Part shown: in pieces, positions 43,551 through 54,180 of the stretch
How the letters are laid out: each line of letters opens with the position of its first letter
Position numbering within the stretch: position 1 is the stretch's first letter
Source of the DNA: Clytia hemisphaerica
Lineage: Eukaryota > Cnidaria > Hydrozoa > Leptothecata > Clytiidae
Assembly (NCBI GenBank): GCA_902728285.1
Contig: CACVBU010001035.1
Span: 114,735-178,734 of the forward strand
Reading direction: 5' to 3'
DNA length: 64,000 nucleotides
Position numbers and translations under genes: made by a program
The notes under the pieces: generated by a model
What the model was told of the DNA's origin: nothing
The model's input: the letters and a program-made list of their open reading frames with translations, nothing else
The model's database searches: none

Positions 43551-44139
43551 ATGAATATATATTTGACATTGGCCCTTCTGCTTTTTGGTAAGATTTTTGC
43601 GGGATTTTGGCAAATTTCAAGTGAAAATTTAGAAACTATTCTCGTAAACTTTGCTTTTTGAGCGACATTTCTTTGCTATCAATGAGGGGGACTGAAATTA
43701 AATTTTATAGATTTTTGAAGGGTACTCTTAAGGGCGGCGAATACCAGTATCATTTGTTTAAGTAACCCGTGGATAAGATCTTCATTTCAAACAAATTAAA
43801 CTGCTTATACACCAGGGCATCTTGCAGCTTATCCTGAGACCTTCTTGATTTAAAGAATTATTTTCGATAATTTCTTCTCTATCATTTTTAGCCAGCACGT
43901 ATTCAACAAACTGTCAAAATTTAATTGGTATACAACCAAATTCATTTGGATGTGAAGTGGAACTTTGTGAAGGAAAAGAAGGGGGTGCTTTGTTTCATAG
44001 TCCAACATTATCCTCCTATCTCGTTAGATGTGCCAGTAATTGTGTTGTTGATGGATGTTTCACTTGTACTGCGGCATTCTCTGCAATAGCGATTGTCAAT
44101 GATGTACCGACCTGCTTGTCAACAATTGGCCCACGTTGA
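43551..44139 (+). CDS. Small secreted cysteine-rich protein, unknown
   Basis: Two exons, 43551-43587 and 43892-44139, join in phase 1 to 94 residues. Residues 1-18 (MNIYLTLALLLFASTYS-) are a good signal peptide. The mature part has eight cysteines in the order C-x11-C-x4-C-x18-C-x3-C-x4-C-x2-C-x14-C, enough for four disulfides. The donor (GTAAG) and the acceptor (TTTTTAG) are good, and AATAAA follows at 44222. I recognise no named family. A damaged paralogue lies at 40344-40549. A secreted effector, adhesive, matrix or defence peptide is possible, but nothing in the sequence decides this. Confidence 0.7.
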
Positions 44140-44221
44140 AAAGCACAGGACGAAATCATATATCATTTATCCTTTGAAAACTTAACCTCTGATACTTAGG
44201 GTACAACAATTGACCAAGATA

Positions 44222-44227
44222 AATAAA
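44222..44227 (+). terminator. Polyadenylation signal AATAAA
   Basis: Canonical hexamer 83 bp after the stop of the Cys-rich gene. Confidence 0.6.
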
Positions 44228-44745
44228 TCAATATCAAACAAGATAGCAGCAAGCTGGTGATCAAAGTATTTGGTTAAAGTTATTGTTATTCTTATTTTTA
44301 ACACAATAAATTCCTGCTTTAAAAAATATTTGCGATATTTGTTCTTCCGATTCTTCGTTTTCAGTAGTCACCTCTTAAATCTCTCAAGCAACAATAAAGT
44401 AACGAAAGGTAAAACTTTGTCTGTGAGAAATTTGCCATTTTTCTCAAAAAAGAAATTGGTACACTTTCAATGAGAAAATGATAGATATTCATTGCTTTTC
44501 CTCGACAAAAAGTCGCCCTTCGCTTTTCAAGCGTTTACCTTTCGACCTTTTTTACCTTTTTTTGAGATATTTGGCAGATTTCGTAGGTTAGATTAAGGAT
44601 GAACCATAATTACCTCTAAGTGAAAAACTTTCTTAAAGTTATCGAAGTCTGAAAATCAAATATCTGAGGGTATCAACGGATTCAGCATGAAAAGTAGATA
44701 AAGAAAATGGGGTTATTTGTTAAGTTTCAACCACCTGGTCTCGAG
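44228..44745. other. Intergenic, nothing recognised
   Basis: AT-rich sequence between the Cys-rich gene and the next element. No ORF with protein-like composition. Confidence 0.35.
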
Positions 44746-45198
44746 CCCGGGGGGGGGGGGCTCTCATATGATCTGGCCTACGTCATGTGCCGCGCTTAAG
44801 GGTGGGGGTTTTCAGCATCCCAAAATGCACTGTAAGGGTGTGTTTCTGTGAGATTGCACTGCAAGGGTCGAATTTTAAAACAAATTCAAAATAATTGTTA
44901 AAAAGAAAGGTTTTTACTTCTCGTTTGTTTGAAAAAATTTCTATTGTCTGATAATTACGGCTGACAAGAATAATTTTCTCAGTTTTTCTTTGAAACAGAA
45001 AATTTCCCAAGCTTCTTCTTTCACGCAGATTTACAGCTGAGAAATATAGTGCACTATAAGGGTTGGGTAAATCAAGAGAAAATGCACTGAAAGGGTAACT
45101 TTTCAGCCATATTGAACTGCACTGTAAGGGTACTATTTTGAAAAGCAGATTTTACGCGGCACATACCGTCGTTTTAAAATTTAGTGCCCCCCCCCCGG
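44746..45198. mobile_element. hAT-like MITE (copy B), inverted relative to copy A
   Basis: It starts CCCGGGGGG and ends CCCCCCCCGG. The flanks GTCTCGAG (44738-44745) and GTCCCGAG (45199-45206) match at 7 of 8 bases. It shares CATATGATCTGGCCTACGT, GCGCTTAAGGGT and AGTGCA/TGCACT motif arrays with copy A in reverse order. Copies A and B enclose the Cys-rich gene as inverted repeats 1.6 kb apart. Confidence 0.8.
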
Positions 45199-45206
45199 GT
45201 CCCGAG

Positions 45207-45543
45207 AAATGGCATTTTTAAGGCGAAAAATCGACGTTTTTGGCGTTTTCATCCGATGACGTCAGAATTTTCCTAGAGCAGAGGGATTTTCAGAAAAAAT
45301 CATTCCCGCGGCTGGATAGTCCTACTGAATTAGTAGTATCCCAAAAAAGTATGGTTTGTTAGTTTTCAATGTTTAGATCTCGAGATATTTTGGTTTGATT
45401 AAATATTGAAAATTATCGATGTTTTTTGCTGAGTCAGCAGTTTTTCAGCATATTTACTACCTTAAAAATGAAGTATCTCAAGATCGGAACTACTACTTAT
45501 AACGCCAAAAAAGTAAAATTTTCGCCTTAAAAATGCCATTTTC
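45207..45543. mobile_element. MITE with AATGGCATTTTTAAGGCG termini
   Basis: AATGGCATTTTTAAGGCGAA at 45208 pairs with TTCGCCTTAAAAATGCCATT ending at about 45540. The centre has TTTTGCTGAGTCAGCAGTTT, another dyad. It directly abuts copy B. Confidence 0.7.
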
Positions 45544-45801
45544 TTTTCTTTTTTTTCAATAAAGTCTTTGCGATAATAACTTTGCCTAAAAAGTATACAC
45601 GATGGAAATAAATAGATAAAAAAGTCCTAAGAGCTAAAAAGCATTCACAGGAGATAAAAGAAGACATCACTGTCTTTCACCCATCCCCTTTTTCAGCGAT
45701 ATTTATTTATGTACATTTAAATTTACGGGAAAAATAAAAGTGAGAAGAAATTTACACAAAATTATATATACAGAATGAGCATTATTGATTGGTTAGTCAT
45801 G

Positions 45802-45917
45802 TAAACCTAAGTAAAAAGCCCTAACCCGCAAACCTAGGTTTACAAAGCGCAAACCCAAGTTTTAAAGTATACACCTAGGTTTTACGGGTAAACCTAGGTA
45901 TACGAAGCGCAAAACCC
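45802..45917. repeat. AAACCTAGGTTT dyad cluster
   Basis: AAACCTAGGTTTACAAAGCG, CACCTAGGTTTTACGGG and AAACCTAGGTATACGAAGCG follow one another. CCTAGG is the shared palindromic core. Confidence 0.75.
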
Positions 45918-46375
45918 TTCCCACGAAATCTTATAACCACAAACGATTCTGAGAGGAACTAAAAGTCCTAGAAATTTAGAATGGTCCAATCTCGGTCGCT
46001 AGGCGGCGGCTCGTTGTCCCTGTGCGGTGGCAATTATGTTCCCGCCGCCCTCTGGACGCCTTTTTGCTTTTGGACATGATTAATTTCAGACTAGTTTACT
46101 AATCTATTATCTGCATCTCGGCTGTCTCGCTCGGCGTATGTTTGTAAAGGCTTCTAGGTTGGATCTGAAAAAAGAGCGCGAAAAATTTAGTTGTATCGTT
46201 TTTTGGGAAGTCTCGTCATCTTTCTGTCATATCCTCCAGGTCCACAATAAACTGTCTGAATCTAATTTGGTTGTCTTCTGAATCAGTTAAATGGTAAGCC
46301 AAAAGAAGAATGTTTTGTTGTAGGGTTGACGTTTTTTTCAGTATTGTAACATTGCACACAACATTGACCGTTGTC
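45918..46375. other. Dispersed repeat fragment, no gene
   Basis: 46020-46110 is similar to 29710-29790 in the Roco intron. No other structure was recognised. Confidence 0.45.
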
Positions 46376-46888
46376 ATATATCCAGACGATCTCAATCGAA
46401 CGGAATCGACGATCGAACCAGTCGAACCAAATCGAACGCAATCGACCGATTGAAACTCGATTGTCGAACGCAATCGAATCTCAATCGAATATTACCGCAA
46501 TTTTCAGATTCGATTGATATTCGATTGCGTTCGATTGATGTTCGATTGCATTGCGTTCGATCGTCGATTCATTGACCCCCGGATTGTTCATCGCATAATT
46601 TCTACGGGAAATCGAAAGTAATTTCATTCAGCTTGTGATATTTGAGAGCTTGGATGTTTATGAAGCTTGGGAAGTTGCAAGAATAAAGCCAGACGATCTC
46701 AATCGAACGGAATCGACGATCGAACCAGTCGAACAACAATCGAACCAATCGAATATTACCCAGAATTTTGACGTTCGATTGGGATTCGATTGCGTTCGAC
46801 AATCGAATTTCAATCGGTCGATTGCGTTCGATTTGGTTCGATTGGTTCGATCGTCGATTCCGTTCGATTGAGATCGTCTGGATATATT
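46376..46888. repeat. Inverted TCGATT/AATCGA-rich element
   Basis: TATATCCAGACGATCTCAAT at 46376 pairs with ATTGAGATCGTCTGGATATA ending near 46887. A second copy of CAGACGATCTCAATCGAACG starts at 46690. Dozens of ATCGA, TTCGATT and AATCGAA phrases fill the arms, so nearly the entire 513 bp can pair with itself in several registers. The opposing ORFs here are by-products. Confidence 0.8.
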
Positions 46889-48094
46889 GGGCTGGCTGTT
46901 CCATTAAAAAAACATACAGGAAGGTGGACGAACCTTTTCAAGTCAAAAAAAATTATTGAAAATGAATCGATACCCACTGGAAAATGGCGAAATTTTCAAA
47001 AGTATCCTTGGAAAGATTATTTTCATACCTTAAAGTAAGGATGGAAATGCTGGAGTCAGTCATTTAGGGATCTTCGACAAAAAACTTTCGAATTTTTTAT
47101 CGGCATTGGGCCAATAAGGGGGTGGGGGGGTCCAACTACATACCGATAAAAAAACAAGTATTGGGACGAAAATAATTTCAGCCAATTTCTTTCTGAAACT
47201 GAAACCAATAACTTTTGATCTAGAGAAGTTGGGACTTTGGTGTACTAATACACTTTTTTGCTCAGTTTGAAGAGCTCTATCATGTGATATAGGTCTTTTT
47301 TTAATTTGAAGACCCCCCAAAAATCATGAATTTCCAGGCCTTGCAATTTTGCCTGGAAACGCAAAAAATCGCCAATTACTCTTTACTTGCACAATAATAT
47401 CGTGGAAACTTTTTGATTTTGGAATCTACATATACTAATTTGTGAGTTTCCACCACCAAAAAAAGTTAGTTCTAAGATGTGTGTCACGAAAATCGTTTTC
47501 TAGCCACTTTTTTCGATCTCAGCAGCGGGACTATTTCCAGAGGGTCTTTTTTCATTTTTCCAAGGGGGTAAAAAGTTATTCTAAAATATCCACGGGGTAA
47601 GGGGTCTTCGACAAAAAACTTTTGAATTTTTTATCGGCAATGGGCCGATAAGCTTCAGACCCCCTCCCCCCCTTGCTCTTATCGGCCAAAATTTTTCAAA
47701 TCCAACTTTTACATCTTCGAAAACACAATTTCTTCCAATCTTGTCCGCCATCGCCTTCCCACCCGTCATCGTTGAATTTTTGTCTATTTGTGCACCAACA
47801 TTGAGTTTGTTCATACCCACATTGATATTGTTAATCAAAACGAAAGATAAAATGACGGGATGAAGTCGCAACATTTCGAAGGAAAAGGCAGCGCGCGGGC
47901 CAATGAAAAAGAGTTTTTTATCAAAGCTATTTCAAAACTATACTTTTAAAGTAGCGAATTTGCGCGCAAAGGTGAAAGCACCAAGTGAAATCATATGCTT
48001 TCAGTGGAGTTTGAAAAAAACTTTTCTCGGATTACCCTCTGGAAATGTTCGTCCACCTCATGTATGGACATAAAATGGAATGGCCCATTATGGC
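46889..48094. other. Repeat mosaic, no gene recognised
   Basis: TCTTCGACAAAAAACTTT with TTTTTTATCGGCA(T/A)TGGGCC occurs at about 47072 and 47605 as direct copies. 47206-47340 is inverted relative to 49145-49280 (ATAACTTTTGATCTAGA / TCTAGATCAAAAGTTAT; AGAGCTCTATCA). These are parts of a dispersed element with no readable target duplication. Confidence 0.55.
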
Positions 48095-48971
48095 TAGCCT
48101 GGATATCCAAGCTCAAAATTTTAGAAAAAACAAAATTTACCAGGACCCTGCGGACGCACCGGACTTAAAGAACACCGGACACGCGAAAGTCCGGTGTAAA
48201 ATGAGAATTTTTTTTACCACCAGACAATTTCTACACCGGACTTAAGGAAGTCGGATGTCCGGTGTCGGAGAAGGATATTTTTCCCACCGGATAATCAAAA
48301 TACTGGACATGACCAGTCCGGTGCGTCCGGTGTTTTTTAACATTTTGTTTCATGTCCGGTGTCCAAAATTCCCTGTATGCAACACTGGACTGACACCGTC
48401 CGGTGTAGCGAAAGGATACTTTTTGCCACCGGACAAATACACCAGACAGTCCAGTGCGTCGGCAGGGTCCTAATTTACCTCAACATACAAAGTTCTAAAA
48501 TTATATTGCTTGGTCTCCCTAGAGAATGAGAGTGCAAACCCGTGTTTCTAAAACTTTCCTAGCCAATTCAGGGCAGCCAAAATAAAATTAATGAAAAGTA
48601 GCCTTACAAGATCTAAAACATCCAAAGATTACACCAGAGCAGAGTCCATGAACAAGTTTGCATGCATTATCATGACCAACCATGTTTTCTTGGAAAATGA
48701 ACTTGCCTCTGTTTTCCTCTTTTTCATGTTTTCATGTAACAGAAAGTTCTATCTTCACTAGCAAGTGGAGGACTATCCTATTTTTGCTTCAGAATTGCTC
48801 CGCGCCGAATAGATTGGCCCTTACTGTTTTAGCGACGTGAGCGCTAAGCAAGCGGATTGCATTCTCTTATGGAGAATGCAAATCGCTCTAGGGAGACCAG
48901 GCTGTAAACCAGAACATAAAATATAAAAAAACTAGACTGTGAAATAGTTTACAGCCTGGATATCCAGGCTA
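48095..48971. mobile_element. TAGCCTGGATATCCA element (copy C), interrupted
   Basis: It begins TAGCCTGGATATCCAAGCT and ends AGCCTGGATATCCAGGCTA. Apart from a 330-bp insertion and its 8-bp duplication, it aligns throughout with copy D at 49308-49835. Shared phrases include GAGAATGCAAATCGCTCTAG-like sequence and CATGCATTATCATGACCAAC. Confidence 0.8.
48142..48471. mobile_element. Short derivative of the AGGACCCTG transposon
   Basis: The termini AGGACCCTGCGGACGCACCG and CAGGGTCCT match those of the 5.4-kb element at 7081-12454, with the same CACCGGAC / GTCCGGTG arrays. AATTTACC on both sides (48134-48141 and 48472-48479) is a perfect 8-bp TSD. The related copy D retains the single, uninterrupted AATTTACC. 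It is a non-autonomous 330-bp form. Confidence 0.9.
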
Positions 48972-49307
48972 GGCCATGGCCAGTGCCACCAAAACGTTTC
49001 ACTTTTTTTCAAAATGTCCGTAACCAAGCTTTTAGAATTGATTTTGGTCAATTTGAGGGTGCTGATTCGTAATTTGAATGTTACCAAGCTTGAAAACCCG
49101 CAGTTTTGGCGTAATTTGCGATTTTTTGCGATTTAGGCAAAATTGTAAGCCCTGAAAATTCATGATTTTGGGGGGGTCTTCAAAATCAAAAAGGACCTAT
49201 ACCACGTGATAGAGCTCTTCAAACTGAGCAAAAAATGTATTTATATCAAAGTCTCAACTTTTCTAGATCAAAAGTTATTGCGCTATTGGCGTGTGTGTGG
49301 TAAAAAA

Positions 49308-49835
49308 TAGCCTGGATATCCAAGCTCAAAATTTTAGAAAAAACAAAATTTACCTCAACATACAAAGTTCTAAAATTATAGAGCTTGGTCTCCCTAGAGA
49401 ATGAAAGTGAAAACCCATGTTTCCTAGCCAACCCAGGGCAGCAAAACAGAAATTTATAAAAAGCAGTCTTACAAGATCTAAAACTATTTAAAACATCCAA
49501 AGATTACACCAAAGTCCATAAAAAAGTTTGCATGCATTATCATGACCAACCATGTTTTCTTGGAAAATGAGCTTGCCTTTTCTTCTTTTTCATGTTTTCA
49601 TGTAACAGAAAGCCCTATCTTAACTAGCAACTGGAGGACTATCCTATTTTTGCTTTAGAATTGCTCAACGCCGTGCAGATTGGCCCTTACGGTTTTAGCG
49701 AAGCGAGCGCAAGCAAGCGGACTGCATTCTCTTAAAGGGAATGCAAATCGCTCTAGGGAGACCAGGCTGTAAACCAGAACATGAAATATAAAAAACTAGA
49801 CTGTGAAATAGTTTACAGCCTGGATATCCAGGCTA
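49308..49835. mobile_element. TAGCCTGGATATCCA element (copy D), intact
   Basis: It is flanked by GGTAAAAAA at 49299-49307 and 49836-49844, a 9-bp TSD of the length made by Mutator-like elements. The termini TAGCCTGGATATCCA and TGGATATCCAGGCTA are mostly palindromic in themselves. 528 bp, non-coding. Confidence 0.8.
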
Positions 49836-50046
49836 GGTAAAAAATTGCTATAATTTTGCATAAATTATGCAGATTGTAGGGAAATTCCCTGTTTTCAATC
49901 AATTTTTGACCATAAAATTGTCTATAACTTTTGATTATTGAGTAAGAAACATATCAAAAAAGAAACATATCAAAAAGTTGGTCACAGACATTTTGAATTT
50001 TTTCTTTATTTTTGAAACAATAACATCCACTGGCCACAGCCTATAT

Positions 50047-50474
50047 CAGTCTGTGCCACTAACTCGATCGGGAAGATTCTTCCAAAATGGGAAGATTCTT
50101 CCGAAATGGGAAGAACCTTCCCGAACGGGAAATTAACTTGACTCCCGAACGGGAAGATCTTCCCGCTTTTTTACTTACCTAGGACTTTTCGATCTGGTTG
50201 AAACTTCCCGTTTGGGAAGTTAACGCAGTTTTTTCAAAATTAAACCAAATTTCCACGGTAAAGTTTATTTTTCTTTCGGTGAAAAATCTTAAAATTTGAT
50301 GCTTTATCAGCTCCAAAATGTTTCAACTTTCGCCGGTCATCAATCATTTTTCATCTTCCCAAAGAGGAAGAATCTTCCCAATCAGGAAGAAAAAATTCGC
50401 CTAAGTTCTTTCCGTTCGGGAAGTTTCTTCCCATTTCGGAAGAATCTTCCCGATCGGGTTAGTGGCACAGACTG
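50047..50474. mobile_element. hAT5-like MITE with GGGAAGATTCTTCC dyads
   Basis: The termini CAGTCTGTGCCACTAAC and GTTAGTGGCACAGACTG are flanked by TATAT on each side, a 5-bp TSD. The interior is full of GGGAAG / CTTCCC phrases, including ATCGGGAAGATTCTTCC near both ends. 428 bp. No coding potential. Confidence 0.85.
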
Positions 50475-51133
50475 TATATATAGTATTTTATTGCAATTTC
50501 TATTATTTCTTCAAACATTTAGATCGACCCCTGTATTTTTTATTAGAATTAAGTTTCTATTAGGGGTGATCCCTCTACCTAACCTGGTACCGTAAATTGG
50601 TCTAATATCGACATCCCTCCCGTTTAATTTCCGACACCCTTCTTTAGGGCGGCAATCACAAACAGTCAATACCTTTAGCCAAATTAGGAGCATTTTTCTT
50701 ACTTTTACCAGGATTCCTAATTAGGAATCCTACTCCTAATTAGGAAGAAAAAAATTCCTAATGAGGAAAAAATATTTAAAAGTTTAATATCTCTGAAACG
50801 AGCTACATTTGCAAATTCCAAGTATGACCAATAGATTTGGTATACCAAATATGATAACTGTGCAAAAAATTTAAAAATTTCATTTGAGGTGGAATTATTA
50901 ACGCCCCAAAAAAATAATTCCAAATTAGGAATTAATCGAACTTTCGTTTTTATTATCACAAAGAAAAACAGAAAGTGAGTTTCCCGTGTTTTATAAATAA
51001 GATGTCAATTTACCAGCAGGAGAAGTGAAGTTTTTTCTAGGAATTATAGCTCATTCTCCCGAGCAAGTCAAGAGCTCAATCTTTCTTTCCCACCTAAATG
51101 GAATGGTAAGAATCTTACAAAGTACTTTTTAAC

Positions 51134-52598
51134 CAGGGGGGTACCAAGTTGTGGTACTGGACCAGTGCCAAAAAGTTGTACTTACTTGTTTTTTTAAATT
51201 TATCTGAGACCACCACCACTTAGTACCCTGGTACTAAGTTGTATCTACCCATTAAATTAGGTATACCACCCCTTACCGTGAGAGTGGGTAACTTGCATCA
51301 GTGGAGGCTAACATGCATAGCCCTCAAATGAATGACTTGTCTGGTCATTAAAATACAAAGTTAAATAAAAATAAAAATGGTAGAATAGAGCTGTGAGCGG
51401 AGCTGAATATAGTTTATTTTAATGACCAGCCAGGTCATCAATTTGAGGGCTATGCATGTTAGCCTCCACTGATGCAAGTTACCCGATCTCACGGTACCAT
51501 AAAAGTATGTGAATTCAAACTTTTTTTAAGTCGCAAGTATGTAATTTTTCATGTATAACATGGTCAGATTTATTTACAGTCACAGTCACTTGCCTTGTTA
51601 CAATTTATGTAAATATACTACTCTCACAGTAGTACTCGGTAAAATCTCGATATCATTGAGAAATGACACACCCCCGTTAAGTACCCTGTACTAAGTTGAT
51701 CTTCCCCCTCAAAATGGGTATACCACCCTTTAATTCTTAGTAATTTACTTTCTGGTCTTTGGTTTACACCTCCTTTAAATTTTCTAAAAAACTTTACTAC
51801 ACTGTATTAAAAAACATACCACACCACTCTGTACCACCCTTTATATCTCAGGAAAAATTTCTGTCAAGTTAGGTCAAGTCAAATATCATTTTCAAGCAAA
51901 TTTTTATGAAATCAAAGGAAATAAAGTTTCAAATAAAAACAAATTTGTAACAAGCTTGTCAAAGAAATCAAAAGAACTACATTAAACTAGCCTCGAAAAA
52001 GTGAGAATTAAGAATAGCTAGGAGATAAAACTTCATGGCAACCTGGAGACTTCAAAAATTGTCGGGTTTGGCTGAAATTTGGCACACTTGTTCATTGAGT
52101 GAATATCTGGGCGCATTTTTTTTCATTTTTCAAAGATTTTTATTTCTGGAGCCTGGGGACGAGTTTTCTGCCAAACGAGGCTAAAACTTTGGGGCAGCCT
52201 GGATCTGGCTGAAATTCTGGACACACTTTTTCCTTCGACGAATGAATATCTGGGTGTCTACAGTTTGGCCTATAAATAATTTGAAGCTACTGAAGTATAC
52301 TATAGAATTAAAATTCTCTTCAACTCATTTTCTTGCATTTTCTTAAAAATTGGGTAAGTCAAGAGAAAGTGATAGGACATTTTTGTGATTTTGCAGGGTT
52401 TTGAGTACCAGATACTAACTTGATGCCTCATATTTGATATTGAGACCACCATTTAGTCCCTTGATACAAAGTTGCAAAAATGTTTTTTTTTCAATTAGGA
52501 CCACAACTTAGTACAATGTACTAAGTTATTTTTTACTTACCTTATCAGACCACCACCCGGTACTGGCCCCCACAACTTAGTACCGACCCCCCCCCCTG
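51134..52598. mobile_element. Nested element with CAGGGGGGTACC ends
   Basis: CAGGGGGGTACCAAGTTGTG at 51134 is mirrored by CACAACTTAGTACC, then CCCCCCTG ending at 52598. TTTTAAC lies at 51127-51133 and 52599-52605, a 7-bp TSD. Repeats of ACTTAGTACC and GGTACTAAGTTG occur through the interior (about 51227, 51691, 52510). hAT-like by ends and TSD size. Confidence 0.75.
51276..51494. mobile_element. Nested TA-duplicating hairpin MITE
   Basis: CCGTGAGA(G)TGGGTAACTTG at 51276 pairs with its complement ending CTCACGG at 51494. The arms are about 55 bp and nearly perfect (GATGCAAGTTACCC; GAGGGCTATGCATGTTAGCC). TA on each side gives a Tc1/mariner-type TSD. It is the innermost level of the nest. Confidence 0.9.
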
Positions 52599-53865
52599 TT
52601 TTAACGTGCAATTTTTTCTATTTTTGGAGAAAATCTAGGTATTTGCTTCATATTCCTAATTAGGAATTTTTTTCTTCCTAAAAGCCTGAACCATTCATTT
52701 TTTTAAAAACACCTTGCTTACCTTGTTTGCAGAAAACACTTTCCAGCATGAAAGGTTCAATTTTTAAAAACACCATAAACACCAAATGTCCTGTCGAAGG
52801 CGACTGCTATAAAACAAGTCCCGACTGGCTGAAACGGTATCGAAAAGTCCCATTTCCCCGTTTTTTTTCGATTTTCTAGCCCGATTTTTAACCCGATTTT
52901 TATCTGATTGGTTCTGATTGGTTCAGTCAGGACACTACAAGAGCTTCAAAATCGTCTTGAAAAACACCAGGAACACCAGGAAAAAGACTGAATGGTTCAC
53001 AAAATGGTGGTGTTTCTGGGAAATGGCATTTTTGCCTGAGTTTAGTGGAGAAAATTGAGAGTTGATTTATGGAAATACCAGGAACACAGAAAATGCTGGA
53101 AACACACCACCTCGAGAGGTAAGGTGTTTCTGGTAAAATGTTTTTGCCAAAAACACCCAGAAAACCATGAAAGGTTCAGAAAAGGTGTTTCAGGTAAAAG
53201 TGTTTTCAGTGTTTTCGGGACTTTTTTGACATGAAAGGTTCAGGCTCTAATTAGGAATAAGATTCCTAATTAGGAATACTAGTAAAAGTAAGAAAAATAT
53301 TCCTAATTTGGCTATAAAGGTATTGACTGACAAATATCTTCGTTACGCGTCGCCCGACTTTCAAAGATTGAGTAGAATTGAGTCGGTGAGTCGATAAATT
53401 TGTCAGACTTTTTCCGTCAATGATGTTTCCTTCGTTCAAAAATTTTATTATTGCTGATTTTTTGTGGGCAATTTCTAGTGCATTAGCAACATTTTGACTT
53501 TGTTTATCATTACATGCGTCATTTAGGGTCGGAAGTCACAGTGTTCAAAGGTCATAATTTGAACCAATAACCCGCAGTTGCTTTGGCTGCTTGAGGCTAG
53601 CTGGCAATTTCCTTCAAGAAAACCCGAAAAACTTTATGTTTGGTGTTTTGATGTGCCATATAATATTGTTCCTTGTGATCAACTGATGTTTTGTAAGGAT
53701 TTTGTTGGACAGAATTTGAGAAAAGTTCAAAAACCAATTTCCCCTAAGTAAAACAGGCAAAAAAGGGTCAGCCTTTGCCAAATGATTACCACTGTTTTGG
53801 GTAAAGCTTCCATTTTCCAGACTGAGATTCCAATGCCATCCACTGTCACTTTCTAATGGGAAATA

Positions 53866-54180
53866 CCAGGCAGCCCTGGCAATTCAATTTTTTTTGCCTC
53901 AGCATTTTTTTGCCGAGGCAAATGGCTAAATTTGCTGTTTGCCTCGGCAGAATAGGATTCTGCCTCGGCATTTTTCCCAATTTAAAGGGAGGTCGGGGGA
54001 CGTTACACTGTTACATTGCAGTTCTTCGATTGTTTCGGCAGTTATCATTTTTAGTAAAAGTCTTTTGAAAAATTTGCCTCGGCATTTTTTTTGCCAACGC
54101 AAACACACTATAATCCAATTTACGTCAGCTTTTGCCTCGGCATTTGCCGTATGCTGACGCCAATTGCCAGGACTGCCAGG
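53866..54180. mobile_element. MITE with GCCTCGGCA array
   Basis: The ends CCAGGCAGCCCTGGCAATT and AATTGCCAGGACTGCCAGG are inverted repeats. GCCTCGGCA or TGCCGAGGC occurs about five times, with one-base variants. A clean TSD was not found. Confidence 0.7.

Larger units (their letters stand above)
50663..53329. mobile_element. hAT5-like element with TTCCTAATTAGGAA dyads
   Basis: The termini CAGTCAATACC (50663) and GGTATTGACTG (ending 53329) are flanked by ACAAA (50658-50662 and 53330-53334), a 5-bp TSD confirmed by copy 1 of the host MITE. Inverted similarity extends about 65 bp and includes TTCCTAATTAGGAATCC. It carries the 51134-52598 element inside. Many TTTTTGC / GTGTTT phrases, but no transposase ORF, occur at 52.7-53.2 kb. 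Confidence 0.85.
50643..53640. mobile_element. TTTAGGCGGCAAT MITE (copy 2), split by nested element
   Basis: TTTAGGGCGGCAATCACAAA at 50643 is continued, after a 2.67-kb insertion, by ACAAATATCTTCGTTACGCG at 53330. Together they follow copy 1 at 14441. Similarity runs on to about 53640 (CAATTTCCTTCAAGAAAACC); the right terminus appears deleted. Confidence 0.75.

Noticed and set aside
46216-47038. Overlapping ORFs on both strands rich in Arg, Ser, Asp and Ile
   Set aside because: They are translations of the TCGATT repeat; similar proteins appear in several frames.
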